Shown piece after piece: positions 7,244 to 14,786 of a DNA stretch of 15,796 nucleotides. Source of the stretch: Gammaproteobacteria bacterium (GTDB taxonomy: Bacteria; Pseudomonadota; Gammaproteobacteria; Competibacterales; Competibacteraceae). The notes beneath the pieces are model-generated. The model was not told where the DNA came from. It was given only the letters and a program-made list of their open reading frames with translations, and did no database searches. The stretch is taken from contig JAIFNF010000080.1 in assembly GCA_020047885.1 (NCBI GenBank), positions 1-15,796 on the forward strand, written 5' to 3'. The number at the start of each line of letters is the position of its first letter. The first letter of the stretch is position 1. Both the position numbers and the translations under genes were made by a program.

Positions 7244-9061
7244 ATGACTCCTCCTTACACGATCAATGATCTCGAACATGCGGATACCGATCATGCAATT
7301 CAGGTGGCTGATCGGGTCTGGTGGGTCGGGCATCAGCAGGCCGATGACATTTTTCAATGCCATGTTTATCTCATTGAACAGGGCGATCAGTCGATTTTGT
7401 TCGATCCCGGTTCGGTGCTGACCTTCCGGCATACCCTGCGCAAGATCGAAGAAATCATCCCGTTTACGCACATTCGTTATTTTGTTTGCCATCATCAGGA
7501 TCCGGATATTACCGGCGCGTTGCCGCTGATCGATCAACTCATCAGCCGGGACGATGCGGTGCTGGTGACGCACTGGCGCACGCAGATGCTGGTTAAGCAT
7601 TATGGGTTGCAGCAACTGCGATTCTGGCTGGTGGAGGAGCACGGCTGGAAACTGGCGCTGGAGGATCGTGAAGTCGATTTTATCTTTACCCCCTACGCCC
7701 ATTTTCCGGGGGCGATCTGCACCTTTGATCCCGTCACTGGGGTGCTGTTTTCCAGTGACCTGTTTGGCGGACTGACGCCCGAGTTTTCCCTGGTCGCCCG
7801 GGATGAGAGCTATTTTGAGGCGTTGCGGCCCTTCCATGAGCACTACATGCCCAGTCGCGATATTCTGGGCTATGCGTTGCGGGCGATTGAACGCTATCCG
7901 GTGCGGCTCATCGCCCCGCAGCATGGCTCAATCATTCCTGAACGGCTAGTCCGGTTCATGATCGATCAACTGAAAACCCTGGACTGCGGGCTGTATTTGA
8001 TCGCGCGCGGCGATACGGACATCCAGAAGCTGTCGCAGCTCAATCAAACGCTGCGCGATATTACCCACACCATGCTGATCTACCGGGATTTCCGCGACAT
8101 CGCCAATAGTCTGCTGGAGATCACCCAGCGGATATTGCCGACGACCTCCCTGGAATTCCACGCCCGATTGGATAGCGAACGGGTACTGCACCTCTCTCCG
8201 GAGAGCCGCTATCGGGGCGTTGAAGAAATCACGCCACCTCCGTCTGTGGCGCGGATTCTTGACCTCGATCACAAACAATGGCAGGCGCTGAACACGGCCA
8301 GTGCAGCGGAATTCATGCTGGCCAGCGATGACGATCAGTCGCCAACATTGATGGTTCCCCTGTTTTCACCCGCTAAGGGTACCGCGCAGGCGGTGGCGAT
8401 CATTCATCTGGACAAACCGACGGTGGCTAATGACGATCTGCGGCAGATCATTGAACAGATGAGCGTCCCTTTGCAGGTGGCGGTGGAGCGGGAAGTCATC
8501 TATCGCCAAATGGATTTGGAGCGACAGCAGATTTATGAGCGCTCGATTCGCGATCCGTTGACCGGCCTGTTTACCCGCATCTATATGCAGGAGGTCGTCC
8601 AGCGACTGTGCGATATTCAGGATCGCAGTCCCGGTAATCAAGTGGCGGTGCTCATGCTGGATATCGACCATTTTAAGAGCGTTAATGACACCTACGGCCA
8701 TAACCAGGGCGATGTGGTGTTGCGGCAGGTCGCGGGGACGATTTTGGAGACGGTGCGGAGCAGCGATATTCCGGTGCGGCTCGGTGGTGAAGAGTTCGCC
8801 ATTTTCGTCGTGGGCGAGTCTGTCCTGAATGCTGTGCCGTTCGCTGAACGGTTGCGGCTGCGGATTGCGGCGCTGCGTTTCGAGGTGCCGATGGCGGATC
8901 GGTTGGTGACGGTCAGCATCGGCGTGGCGATGCGCCAAGTGCAGGAGGCATTGCTGGATTTGATTCAGCGAGCCGATACGGCGCTGTATGACGCCAAGCA
9001 TGGCGGACGCAATCGGGTGTGTATGGCGTCGGAAACGGTTATGCAGCGCCCGGCGGCGTAG
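7244..9061 (+). CDS. Diguanylate cyclase with ODP-type diiron sensor domain
   Basis: A 605-residue cytosolic c-di-GMP synthase with a metal-binding input domain. Residues about 15-235 have the metallo-beta-lactamase/flavodiiron-like fold of ODP proteins. The ligand set is H84, D86 and D88 (in CHHQDPD), H153 (TPYAHFPG), D172 (FSSDLFGG) and H227 (APQHGS). No flavodoxin domain follows, so a sensor rather than a reductase is likely. Residues about 275-425 form an unassigned, possibly GAF-like linker, and residues about 430-600 the GGDEF domain. The latter has DPLTGL, an intact GGEEF at 514-518 and an inhibitory site R505-x-x-D508 at the canonical spacing, so it should be catalytically active. PPP at 331-333 is a predicted EF-P-dependent site. 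GTG at 7241 is an alternative start; AGGGAA lies 8 nt before the ATG at 7244. It sits 12 nt after efp and ahead of epmA. Confidence 0.9.
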   Translation: MTPPYTINDLEHADTDHAIQVADRVWWVGHQQADDIFQCHVYLIEQGDQSILFDPGSVLTFRHTLRKIEEIIPFTHIRYFVCHHQDPDITGALPLIDQLISRDDAVLVTHWRTQMLVKHYGLQQLRFWLVEEHGWKLALEDREVDFIFTPYAHFPGAICTFDPVTGVLFSSDLFGGLTPEFSLVARDESYFEALRPFHEHYMPSRDILGYALRAIERYPVRLIAPQHGSIIPERLVRFMIDQLKTLDCGLYLIARGDTDIQKLSQLNQTLRDITHTMLIYRDFRDIANSLLEITQRILPTTSLEFHARLDSERVLHLSPESRYRGVEEITPPPSVARILDLDHKQWQALNTASAAEFMLASDDDQSPTLMVPLFSPAKGTAQAVAIIHLDKPTVANDDLRQIIEQMSVPLQVAVEREVIYRQMDLERQQIYERSIRDPLTGLFTRIYMQEVVQRLCDIQDRSPGNQVAVLMLDIDHFKSVNDTYGHNQGDVVLRQVAGTILETVRSSDIPVRLGGEEFAIFVVGESVLNAVPFAERLRLRIAALRFEVPMADRLVTVSIGVAMRQVQEALLDLIQRADTALYDAKHGGRNRVCMASETVMQRPAA

Positions 9062-9072
9062 TCATTAATTTT

Positions 9073-9135
9073 CCGCAGATGGCGCAGATGACGCAGATGA
9101 CGCAGATGACGCAGATGACGCAGATGACGCAGATG
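9073..9135 (+). repeat. 9-bp tandem repeat array upstream of epmA
   Basis: Seven head-to-tail 9-bp units lie here: CCGCAGATG, GCGCAGATG, then five identical ACGCAGATG. They occupy most of the 80-nt gap between the cyclase stop and the epmA start. The units are in frame with epmA and each ends in ATG, so they would encode (T)QM repeats if translation began upstream. Copy-number change would keep the frame but alter the leader length and the number of start codons. Confidence 0.95.
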
Positions 9136-9141
9136 AGCCTC

Positions 9142-10131
9142 ATGGCTTCTTCCACGTGGCGGCCTGGCGCTGATTGGGCCACGCTGTGGTTACGGGCTAC
9201 ATTACTGGCGCGTATCCGGGCGTTCTTTGCCGTGCGGGAGGTGCTGGAAGTGGAAACGCCCCTGTTGTCAGCTGCTGCAATCACTGATCCGCATTTGGCC
9301 AGCTTCGCCACCGTGTATGCCGGGCCGGGGCCGCGCTATGGCCAGACGCTCTATTTGCACACTTCGCCGGAATTTCCCATGAAGCGGCTGCTGGCGGCAG
9401 GCAGTGGTTGTATCTATCAAATCGCCCGGGTGTTCCGCGATGGCGAGGCGGGTCGTCGCCACAATCCTGAATTTACCCTGCTGGAGTGGTATCGGGTCGG
9501 CTTCGATCATCACCGGTTGATGGATGAGGTCGCGGAATTGGTGACGGGATTACTCAGTGATCGGTTGCCGTTGGCAGAGCCGGAACGGTTGAGTTATCGC
9601 GAGGCGTTCGAGCGGCATCTCGGTTTGAATCCCCATTGGGCGACGGTGGCGGAACTGGCGGATTGTGCAGAACAGTGCGGTGTAGCCATCCCGTCGGGTA
9701 TGCCGGTAGAGGATGTTGATCCGTGGCTGGATTTGCTGTTGACGCAGCGCATTGAGCCGCATCTGGGGCAGGGGCGGTTGTGCTTTGTGTACGACTATCC
9801 GGCTTCACAGGCCGCGCTGGCTCGGTTGCGTCCGGGTAATCCCCCTATCGGCGAGCGCTTTGAGTTGTACCTGCACGGGATTGAATTGGCCAACGGCTTC
9901 CACGAACTGGGCGATGCGGTGGAACAGCACCGCCGTTTTGAAGCGGAGAATGCGGCGCGGCGGGTTCAAGGTTTGCCGGAGATGCCGGTCGACGAGCATC
10001 TGCTGGCCGCGTTGGCGGCGGGATTGCCGGAGTGCGCCGGGGTGGCGCTGGGTATTGACCGACTGGTGATGCTGGCAGCGGGAAAGACCTCGTTGGCCGA
10101 AGTGCTGACGTTTCCGTTTGAGCGAGCGTGA
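9142..10131 (+). CDS. epmA: EF-P lysine (beta-lysine) ligase EpmA
   Basis: EpmA (also GenX/PoxA) resembles the catalytic core of class II lysyl-tRNA synthetase. It activates beta-lysine and ligates it to a conserved lysine of EF-P. The product is 329 residues (E. coli 325), aligned over its full length, with no anticodon-binding domain. Motif 1 lies near VLEVETP (34-40). Motif 2 is FRDGEAGRRHNPEFTLLEWYR, about residues 98-118. HGIELANGFHEL is at 245-256 and motif 3, GVALGIDRLVML, at 300-311. The start is ambiguous: ATG at 9142 fits E. coli best, ATG at 9133 adds three residues, and the repeat array supplies further in-frame ATGs. None has a clear Shine-Dalgarno. It is the third gene after efp and the cyclase, and a restriction-modification gene starts 22 nt later. 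Confidence 0.94.
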   Translation: MASSTWRPGADWATLWLRATLLARIRAFFAVREVLEVETPLLSAAAITDPHLASFATVYAGPGPRYGQTLYLHTSPEFPMKRLLAAGSGCIYQIARVFRDGEAGRRHNPEFTLLEWYRVGFDHHRLMDEVAELVTGLLSDRLPLAEPERLSYREAFERHLGLNPHWATVAELADCAEQCGVAIPSGMPVEDVDPWLDLLLTQRIEPHLGQGRLCFVYDYPASQAALARLRPGNPPIGERFELYLHGIELANGFHELGDAVEQHRRFEAENAARRVQGLPEMPVDEHLLAALAAGLPECAGVALGIDRLVMLAAGKTSLAEVLTFPFERA

Positions 10132-10153
10132 TTTGCCCGGAGTGAGCAACTGG

Positions 10154-11227
10154 ATGACCATCATGCACGACATACAAGCCTATTGGCGAGAACTGGACGA
10201 ACTGCATCGGATCGCCGGCGTAGATCATGAAGGCGCGTTATCGCAGGCGTTCGCCGGGTTGTTGAAAGCCCGTGGGGCGGAACAGCAGTTGGTGTTGTCG
10301 CAACAACATCCGTTCACGACGCCCTCGGGTAAAACCTTGCGACCCGATGGCGGGTTGCTGGACCGGGTGCGGCTGGTGCATGGCTGGTGGGAGGCCAAGG
10401 ATTCCCAGGATGATCTGGATCAGGAGATCGCCGCGAAAATCGCCAAAGGCTATCCCACCGACAATATCCTGTTCGAGGACACCTGCACGGCGGTACTCAT
10501 CCAGAACGGTCAGGAAGTGCTGCGAGCGGCCACGACGGATGAGACCGCGCTGAACCGGTTGCTGGAGCGGTTTTTCGCCTTTCGCCCGCCGGATGTGGCG
10601 CATTTTGATCAGGCGGTCGCCCGGTTCCGCAACGAACTCCCCACGGTCATTGCCGCGTTGAATGACTTGTTTGCTGAAACCCTAGCGCAGCATCCGGCGT
10701 TTCATCAGCGATTCACCGCCTTCCTGGCGCAATGTCAGCACACCATTGGCGGGCGGGTCACGGCGGAGCAGGCGCGGGAGATGCTGATCCAGCACATTCT
10801 GACCGAGCAGATTTTCCGCGACATTTTCCCGGTCAGTGAATTCCACCGCGCCAATCATCTGGCGATAGCGTTGACCGAGTTGGAAAGCGCCTTTCTGCGG
10901 GGCGAAACCCGGCGCAATCTGCTGATGCGGCTGGAACCGTATTACACGGCGATTCGGCGCACGGCGGCCGGGGCGATTTCGGCGGCGGAGAAGCAGGAAT
11001 TTCTCAAGGCGGTTTATGAGGATTTCTACACGGCTTATAACCCCAAAGACGCCGACAAGTTAGGTGTGGTGTATACGCCGGGCGAAGTGGTGCGCTTTAT
11101 CATTGCCGGGTGCGACTGGTTGGCGGAGCGCCATTTCGGCAAAGGGCTGGCCGATCCGGAATTGGATATTCTCGACCCCTGCACATTTACGGGGCGACCG
11201 GGCGGCGTTAGTGCGCAAATACAGTGA
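10154..11227 (+). pseudogene. 5' part of a broken restriction-modification gene (nuclease and start of methyltransferase)
   Basis: This is the N-terminal part of a single-chain restriction-methylation enzyme, resembling a type ISP/IIG protein without a helicase. Residues about 60-90 show a PD-(D/E)xK-type nuclease site: RPDGG with D65, then D70, then WWEAK with E80 and K82. After a helical connector, the methyltransferase begins at about residue 300 (VYTPGEVVRFII, then LDILDPCT). The expected SAM-binding motif I (DPxTGTGTF) is cut after DPC-T, near residue 344. The last 14 residues are out of frame and end at the TGA at 11225-11227. The ATG at 10154 has GGAG 11 nt upstream; a second in-frame ATG is at 10163. 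It is 22 nt behind epmA. The truncated product could retain nuclease but not methylation function, which would be harmful if active, so it is probably dead. Confidence 0.8.
11174..11190 (+). other. Deletion junction in the restriction-modification gene
   Basis: Upstream of this point codons read LDP-C-T in one frame, and downstream they read H-L-R-G-D-R in the next frame. Family members carry about a dozen residues between these blocks (GTGTF plus a short helix). A missing stretch of about 35 nt (any length of 3n+2) explains both the absent motif and the frame change. A simple one-base indel would not, because the motif residues are absent in every frame. Confidence 0.7.
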
Positions 11228-13220
11228 TGAAATTCATGCCAATGAAATGGCCATTCTGCCGTACTACATTGCCTGTCTGAACATTGAACAGACGTATGCC
11301 GAACTCACTGGAACGTGGCGGGAATTTGTTGGAGCCTGTTTTGTGGACACGCTGGCCAACTGGGGATTTGCGTTGACCCATCGGGGTGCCCAATCGGATT
11401 TATTTGGGGCCTTGACGGAAGAAAACCGGCGACGGATTCAGCGCCAGAATACCCGGCGCATCCCGGTGATTTTCGGCAACCCGCCGTATAACGCCAATCA
11501 GCGTAGTGAGAATGACAATAATCAAAATGAACCGGCACCGATAGCCGACGCCCGCATCAAAGAAACCTATCTCGCTGAAAGTTCGGCCCAAAAGACCAAA
11601 CTGTATGATCCCTATTTGCGCTTTTTCCGCTGGGCCAGTGACCGGATTGGTGACGAAGGCATCATTGGTTTGGTCACCAATCGCTCTTGGCTCGATGCCC
11701 GGCAAGCGGACGGCTTTCGTAAAATCGTCGCCCGGGAATTTCAGGAAATCTGGGTGATTGATCTGAAAGGCAATGCCCGCACCAGCGGTGAGCGTCGGCA
11801 GCGGGAAGCCGGGAATGTGTTTGATGACAAAATCCGGGTAGGCATTGCCATCAGCTTTTTCGTCCGCAACCCAAAACGGGAAGGTTGCGAGATTCGCCAT
11901 ATTGCCCTCGATGATTTTATGACGGCGATGGAAAAGCGCCGCTGGCTGGCGACGCATCCCTTGCGGCAACTGGCGCGGGATGGCGCATTAGCCCGCCTGC
12001 GCCCGAAGATTCACGGCGGCTGGATTGATCAACCGACCGCGGACTGGTCCGCTTTCCTGCCGGTCGCCGATAAAGCCGTGAAAGCCGGTCAGTCCAAAGC
12101 GGCGATTTTCCGGCTGTTCGCCAGCAGCATTAAAACCAACCGCGATGAATGGGTTTACGATGTCGATAAAAAGCAACTCCGGCGCAAGGTACAGTATTTC
12201 ATCGCGGCGTTTAACCGCCAGATCGCCAGTGGCATTATGAATCCCGAAACGCTTGATTATTCGATCAAGTGGAGTAGTACGCTAAAAACCCGGAATAAAC
12301 TGCCCGCTTATTCAGCGAGGCAGATATTAAAATCGCTTTGGCGGCCTTTTGTGAAACAGTATTATTACGCAGAAAAGGCGCTCAGTGACCGCTTAACCGC
12401 ATTACACTATCAAATTTACGGAACGGATCTGAAACAGACTAATCGCTGTATCGGCATCTCTGGCGGTTCCGCGATGAAGCCCTTTCAAGCGTTGGCATTT
12501 AATGGATTAGCCGATTATGAATGTGTTGAAAAAAATCAATTACTCCCACTCTCGATTTATGCTACCGATGGTTCCCGGCAGGACAACATTACCGACTGGG
12601 CATTAGCGCAATTCCGCACTCATTACGCCGATTCCACTATTGAAAAGCCGGACATTTTCAATTATGTCTACGCCGTGCTGCAGAACCCGGTCTACCGGGA
12701 AACCTATGCCCTCAATCTCAAAGCCGCCATGCCGCGCATTCCGTTTTATCCCGATTTTCGCCAGTGGGTCGCCTGGGGGCAGGCGCTCATGGATCTGCAT
12801 ACCGGATTTGAGAACGTGGAACCGTGGCCATTGGTGCGCCGGGATGACCGAGTGGTGTCAGTGCCTCCCAAACCCCGACTCAAGGCGGACAAGACCGCGG
12901 GCATCATTGAAATCGACAGTGTGACCCGATTGGAAGGCGTCCCTCCCACCGCCTGGGATTATCGATTGGGCAATCGCTCGGCGCTGGAGTGGATTCTGGA
13001 GGAATACCAGGAAACCTCGCCCCGCGATCCGACCCTTCGCGCCCAGTTCAACGCCTACCGCTTCGCCGATAACAAGGAATCGGTCATTGACCTGCTCGGC
13101 CGGGTCACGCGGGTGAGTGTCGAGACGCGGCAAATTATTCACCTCATGAAAAGCCGTACTGCGCCGGAACTTGCACACGCCACTGGCGTACCAAAACCAC
13201 GCGATGATATCGCCCCCTAA
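11184..13220 (+). pseudogene. 3' part of the broken restriction-modification gene (methyltransferase and specificity domain)
   Basis: This continues the same protein in another frame. Homology resumes at HLRGDRAALVRKYSDEIHANEMAI and runs 678 codons to the TAA at 13218. The adenine-methyltransferase catalytic motif NPPY is encoded at 11478-11489. The C-terminal half resembles the specificity domain of type ISP (LlaBIII-like) enzymes, with ISGGSAMKPFQAL, FNYVYAVLQNPVYRETYA and PRIPFYPDFRQW. If translated separately, GTG at 11211 or ATG at 11247 are possible starts, neither with a good ribosome-binding site. Without motif I it should not bind SAM. About 12230-12590 is visibly AT-richer than its surroundings. 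No partner subunit is adjacent, and hipB starts 49 nt after the stop. Confidence 0.8.
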
Positions 13221-13242
13221 TACCATTTATAATTTCTGTTAA
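13204..13242 (+). promoter_or_regulatory. Promoter of hipBA
   Basis: A perfect -10 TATAAT lies at 13228-13233. ATGATA (13204-13209), 18 nt upstream and inside the end of the preceding gene, matches the -35 consensus at 4/6. The predicted start of transcription, near 13240, falls in the left arm of the inverted repeat at 13233-13267, as expected for an autorepressed toxin-antitoxin promoter. The leader would be only about 30 nt, and no clear Shine-Dalgarno precedes hipB. Confidence 0.6.
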
Positions 13243-13267
13243 CGCCCTTTAAGCCATTTAACAGAAA
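13233..13267. promoter_or_regulatory. Inverted repeat, probable HipB operator
   Basis: TTTCTGTTAA (13233-13242) and TTAACAGAAA (13258-13267) form a perfect 10-bp inverted repeat separated by 15 nt, so the arms are 25 bp centre to centre. It overlaps the -10 element and ends 2 nt before the hipB ATG. HipB-type antitoxins repress their own operons by binding such palindromes. An RNA hairpin acting as terminator is less likely because no T-run follows. Confidence 0.6.
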
Positions 13268-13269
13268 CT

Positions 13270-13557
13270 ATGTTTTCCACTACAGAAATTGAGCAAGAGA
13301 GGCTGGTTGCCCTTGGCGAGCGCCTGCGTCGGCGTCGGCTCCAGGTCGCAGAACCCCAGGTGCGCGCCGCAAGTCGCATCGGCGTATCGCTTCCCACCTA
13401 TCGCAAGCTCGAACAGGGTGATCCCACGGCGCAAATCGGGCCGTGGATTCGCGCCTTACGCCTCTACGGCAACCTTCATGATCTCGATCAACTGCTGCCC
13501 GAATCTCTGTTCGAATCCGACCAGACGCGGCAGCGTGCGCCCCGGCATCGGTCATGA
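13270..13557 (+). CDS. hipB: HipB-like XRE-family antitoxin/repressor
   Basis: A 95-residue DNA-binding protein, with a helix-turn-helix at about residues 30-57 (RAASRIGVSLPTYRKLEQGDP) in the Cro/CI (XRE) style. In HipBA modules such a protein binds and restrains the HipA kinase and represses the operon. The acidic-to-basic C-terminal tail (ESDQTRQRAPRHRS) is probably flexible. The stop overlaps the hipA start (ATGA at 13554-13557), giving translational coupling typical of toxin-antitoxin pairs. The family call is firm; identity as HipB rests on the gene next to it. A perfect inverted repeat lies immediately upstream. Confidence 0.85.
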   Translation: MFSTTEIEQERLVALGERLRRRRLQVAEPQVRAASRIGVSLPTYRKLEQGDPTAQIGPWIRALRLYGNLHDLDQLLPESLFESDQTRQRAPRHRS

Positions 13558-14786
13558 TCGCCTTGGTCGTCTGGCGTCGAACGCCCACTGGCGACCTGTT
13601 GCGTGCGGGCGAAATTCGGGTTGCCGAACCGGATCCGTCGCGCGGAGGCAGACTGCGCGGCGAGTTTCGTTACGACCCGGCCTACCTGGAACATCCGCGG
13701 GCGCTTGCCCTGGACCCCCTGCATCTGCCGCTGACATCGGCAGTCTACGCTGCGGAACGGCCCCGTTCCGGCATCCATGGCGTGTTTGAGGATTCGCTAC
13801 CCGATCATTGGGGACGGGGTCTGCTGATTCGCCGCTATCGGTTGCCGCGCTCGCGCCAGACCCCTGCTCACTTGCTCATGCACCTAAGCCAGAGTGGACT
13901 GGGCGCGCTCGCCTACGGGATTGGCGAGACGCCGCCAGCGCCAGAATTGGCCACGATCCCCGACACTGAAACCCTGATCGACGCTGCCGAGCGGTACGAC
14001 CGCAACCCAGCTGAGGTTCAAGATGAGGACTTGATTGCCCTGTTCCGTGCCGCCAGTTCGCCGGGCGGCGCACGGCCTAAGCTGCTCATCCATCATGCCG
14101 GGGTCAGTTACATGGCCAAACTTGGCTCCAGTCGCGATCTCGTCGATATGGTGCGGGTCGAGGCGGCCTGTCTCGCCCTGGCGCGTGATGCCGGTTTGAC
14201 GGTGCCGCGCTTTCAGGTGGCCGAATTTGGCCGCCATGCCGCCTTGCTGATCGAACGCTTTGACATCCGCGCTGGTGCGGGCCGCTACCATACCCTCAGC
14301 CTGCAAACCCTGCTGGGCGCCGAGGATTGGTATCAACTCGGCTATCCCGACCTGGCCGATCTATTGCGCCAGGTCTCCGGCAGACCGGAGAACGATCTGT
14401 CAGCGCTGTATCGGCAACTGGTCTTTAACGCCTTCATCGGGAATACCGACGACCACCTGAAGAACTTCGCGCTATTACACGATGGCGATGCGTGGCGACT
14501 GACCCCGGCCTATAACCTCACGCCCGATGAACCGCCACGGGGCGAGCATGTCCTGCATTTCGGCAGCGCCGGTCATCAGCCGAATGCCGCCGCCTTGGCC
14601 GCGATGGCGCGCAGTTTTGGACTTTCCCCCAGAACCGGGCGGCGCATCCGCGAGCAGGTGGCCGAAGCCATGGTCCACTGGCGGGATCGGTTCACACGCT
14701 TTGGTGTCAGTGCCGATGACCTGCAACGCCTGGCCCAGGACATCGAACGCCGCCTGAAAATCTGTCTGGAAAATTTCTCAACCTGA
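13554..14786 (+). CDS. hipA: HipA-like serine/threonine kinase toxin
   Basis: A 410-residue HipA-fold kinase. Characterised members phosphorylate an aminoacyl-tRNA synthetase (GltX in E. coli) and cause growth arrest or persistence; the target here is unknown. The N-terminal subdomain contains IHGVFEDSLPDHWGR (73-88). The activation-loop serine region is SSPGGARPK (168-176), with S169 aligning with the autophosphorylated S150 of E. coli HipA. The ATP-lysine block is YMAKLGS. The catalytic loop FIGNTDDHLKNF (294-305) has D299 as catalytic base. The metal-binding Asp usually found in the PAYD block reads Asn here (N321 in LTPAYNLTPD), which could weaken catalysis. It overlaps hipB by 4 nt, and its last 9 nt overlap the end of psd on the opposite strand. 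No third gene of a HipBST type is present. Confidence 0.87.
   Translation: MIALVVWRRTPTGDLLRAGEIRVAEPDPSRGGRLRGEFRYDPAYLEHPRALALDPLHLPLTSAVYAAERPRSGIHGVFEDSLPDHWGRGLLIRRYRLPRSRQTPAHLLMHLSQSGLGALAYGIGETPPAPELATIPDTETLIDAAERYDRNPAEVQDEDLIALFRAASSPGGARPKLLIHHAGVSYMAKLGSSRDLVDMVRVEAACLALARDAGLTVPRFQVAEFGRHAALLIERFDIRAGAGRYHTLSLQTLLGAEDWYQLGYPDLADLLRQVSGRPENDLSALYRQLVFNAFIGNTDDHLKNFALLHDGDAWRLTPAYNLTPDEPPRGEHVLHFGSAGHQPNAAALAAMARSFGLSPRTGRRIREQVAEAMVHWRDRFTRFGVSADDLQRLAQDIERRLKICLENFST

Noticed and set aside
6665..7924. Long open frame extending upstream of epmB, antisense to efp and the cyclase gene
   Set aside because: Homology to EpmB begins only at 6664. The extension shows no family blocks and is the shadow of two well-supported genes on the other strand.
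7241..8060. High density of GATC sites in the cyclase gene
   Set aside because: GATC also looks frequent in the FimX-like gene and fits Asp/Ile codon choice; without a genome background I cannot call it a signal.
8366..9001. 211-codon antisense frame inside the cyclase gene
   Set aside because: It lies opposite the GGDEF domain, has a His/Arg/Gln-rich composition typical of a shadow frame and no recognisable domain.
9073..9135. CRISPR array
   Set aside because: The units are 9 bp and contiguous, without spacers; this is a simple tandem repeat.
11064..11227. Programmed frameshift joining the two halves of the restriction-modification gene
   Set aside because: A frameshift would not restore the missing GTGTF residues, which are absent in all frames, and no slippery sequence was seen at the junction.
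10154..14786. Integrative element or insertion sequence carrying the restriction and toxin-antitoxin genes
   Set aside because: No transposase, integrase, terminal inverted repeats or target-site duplication could be found at the edges.
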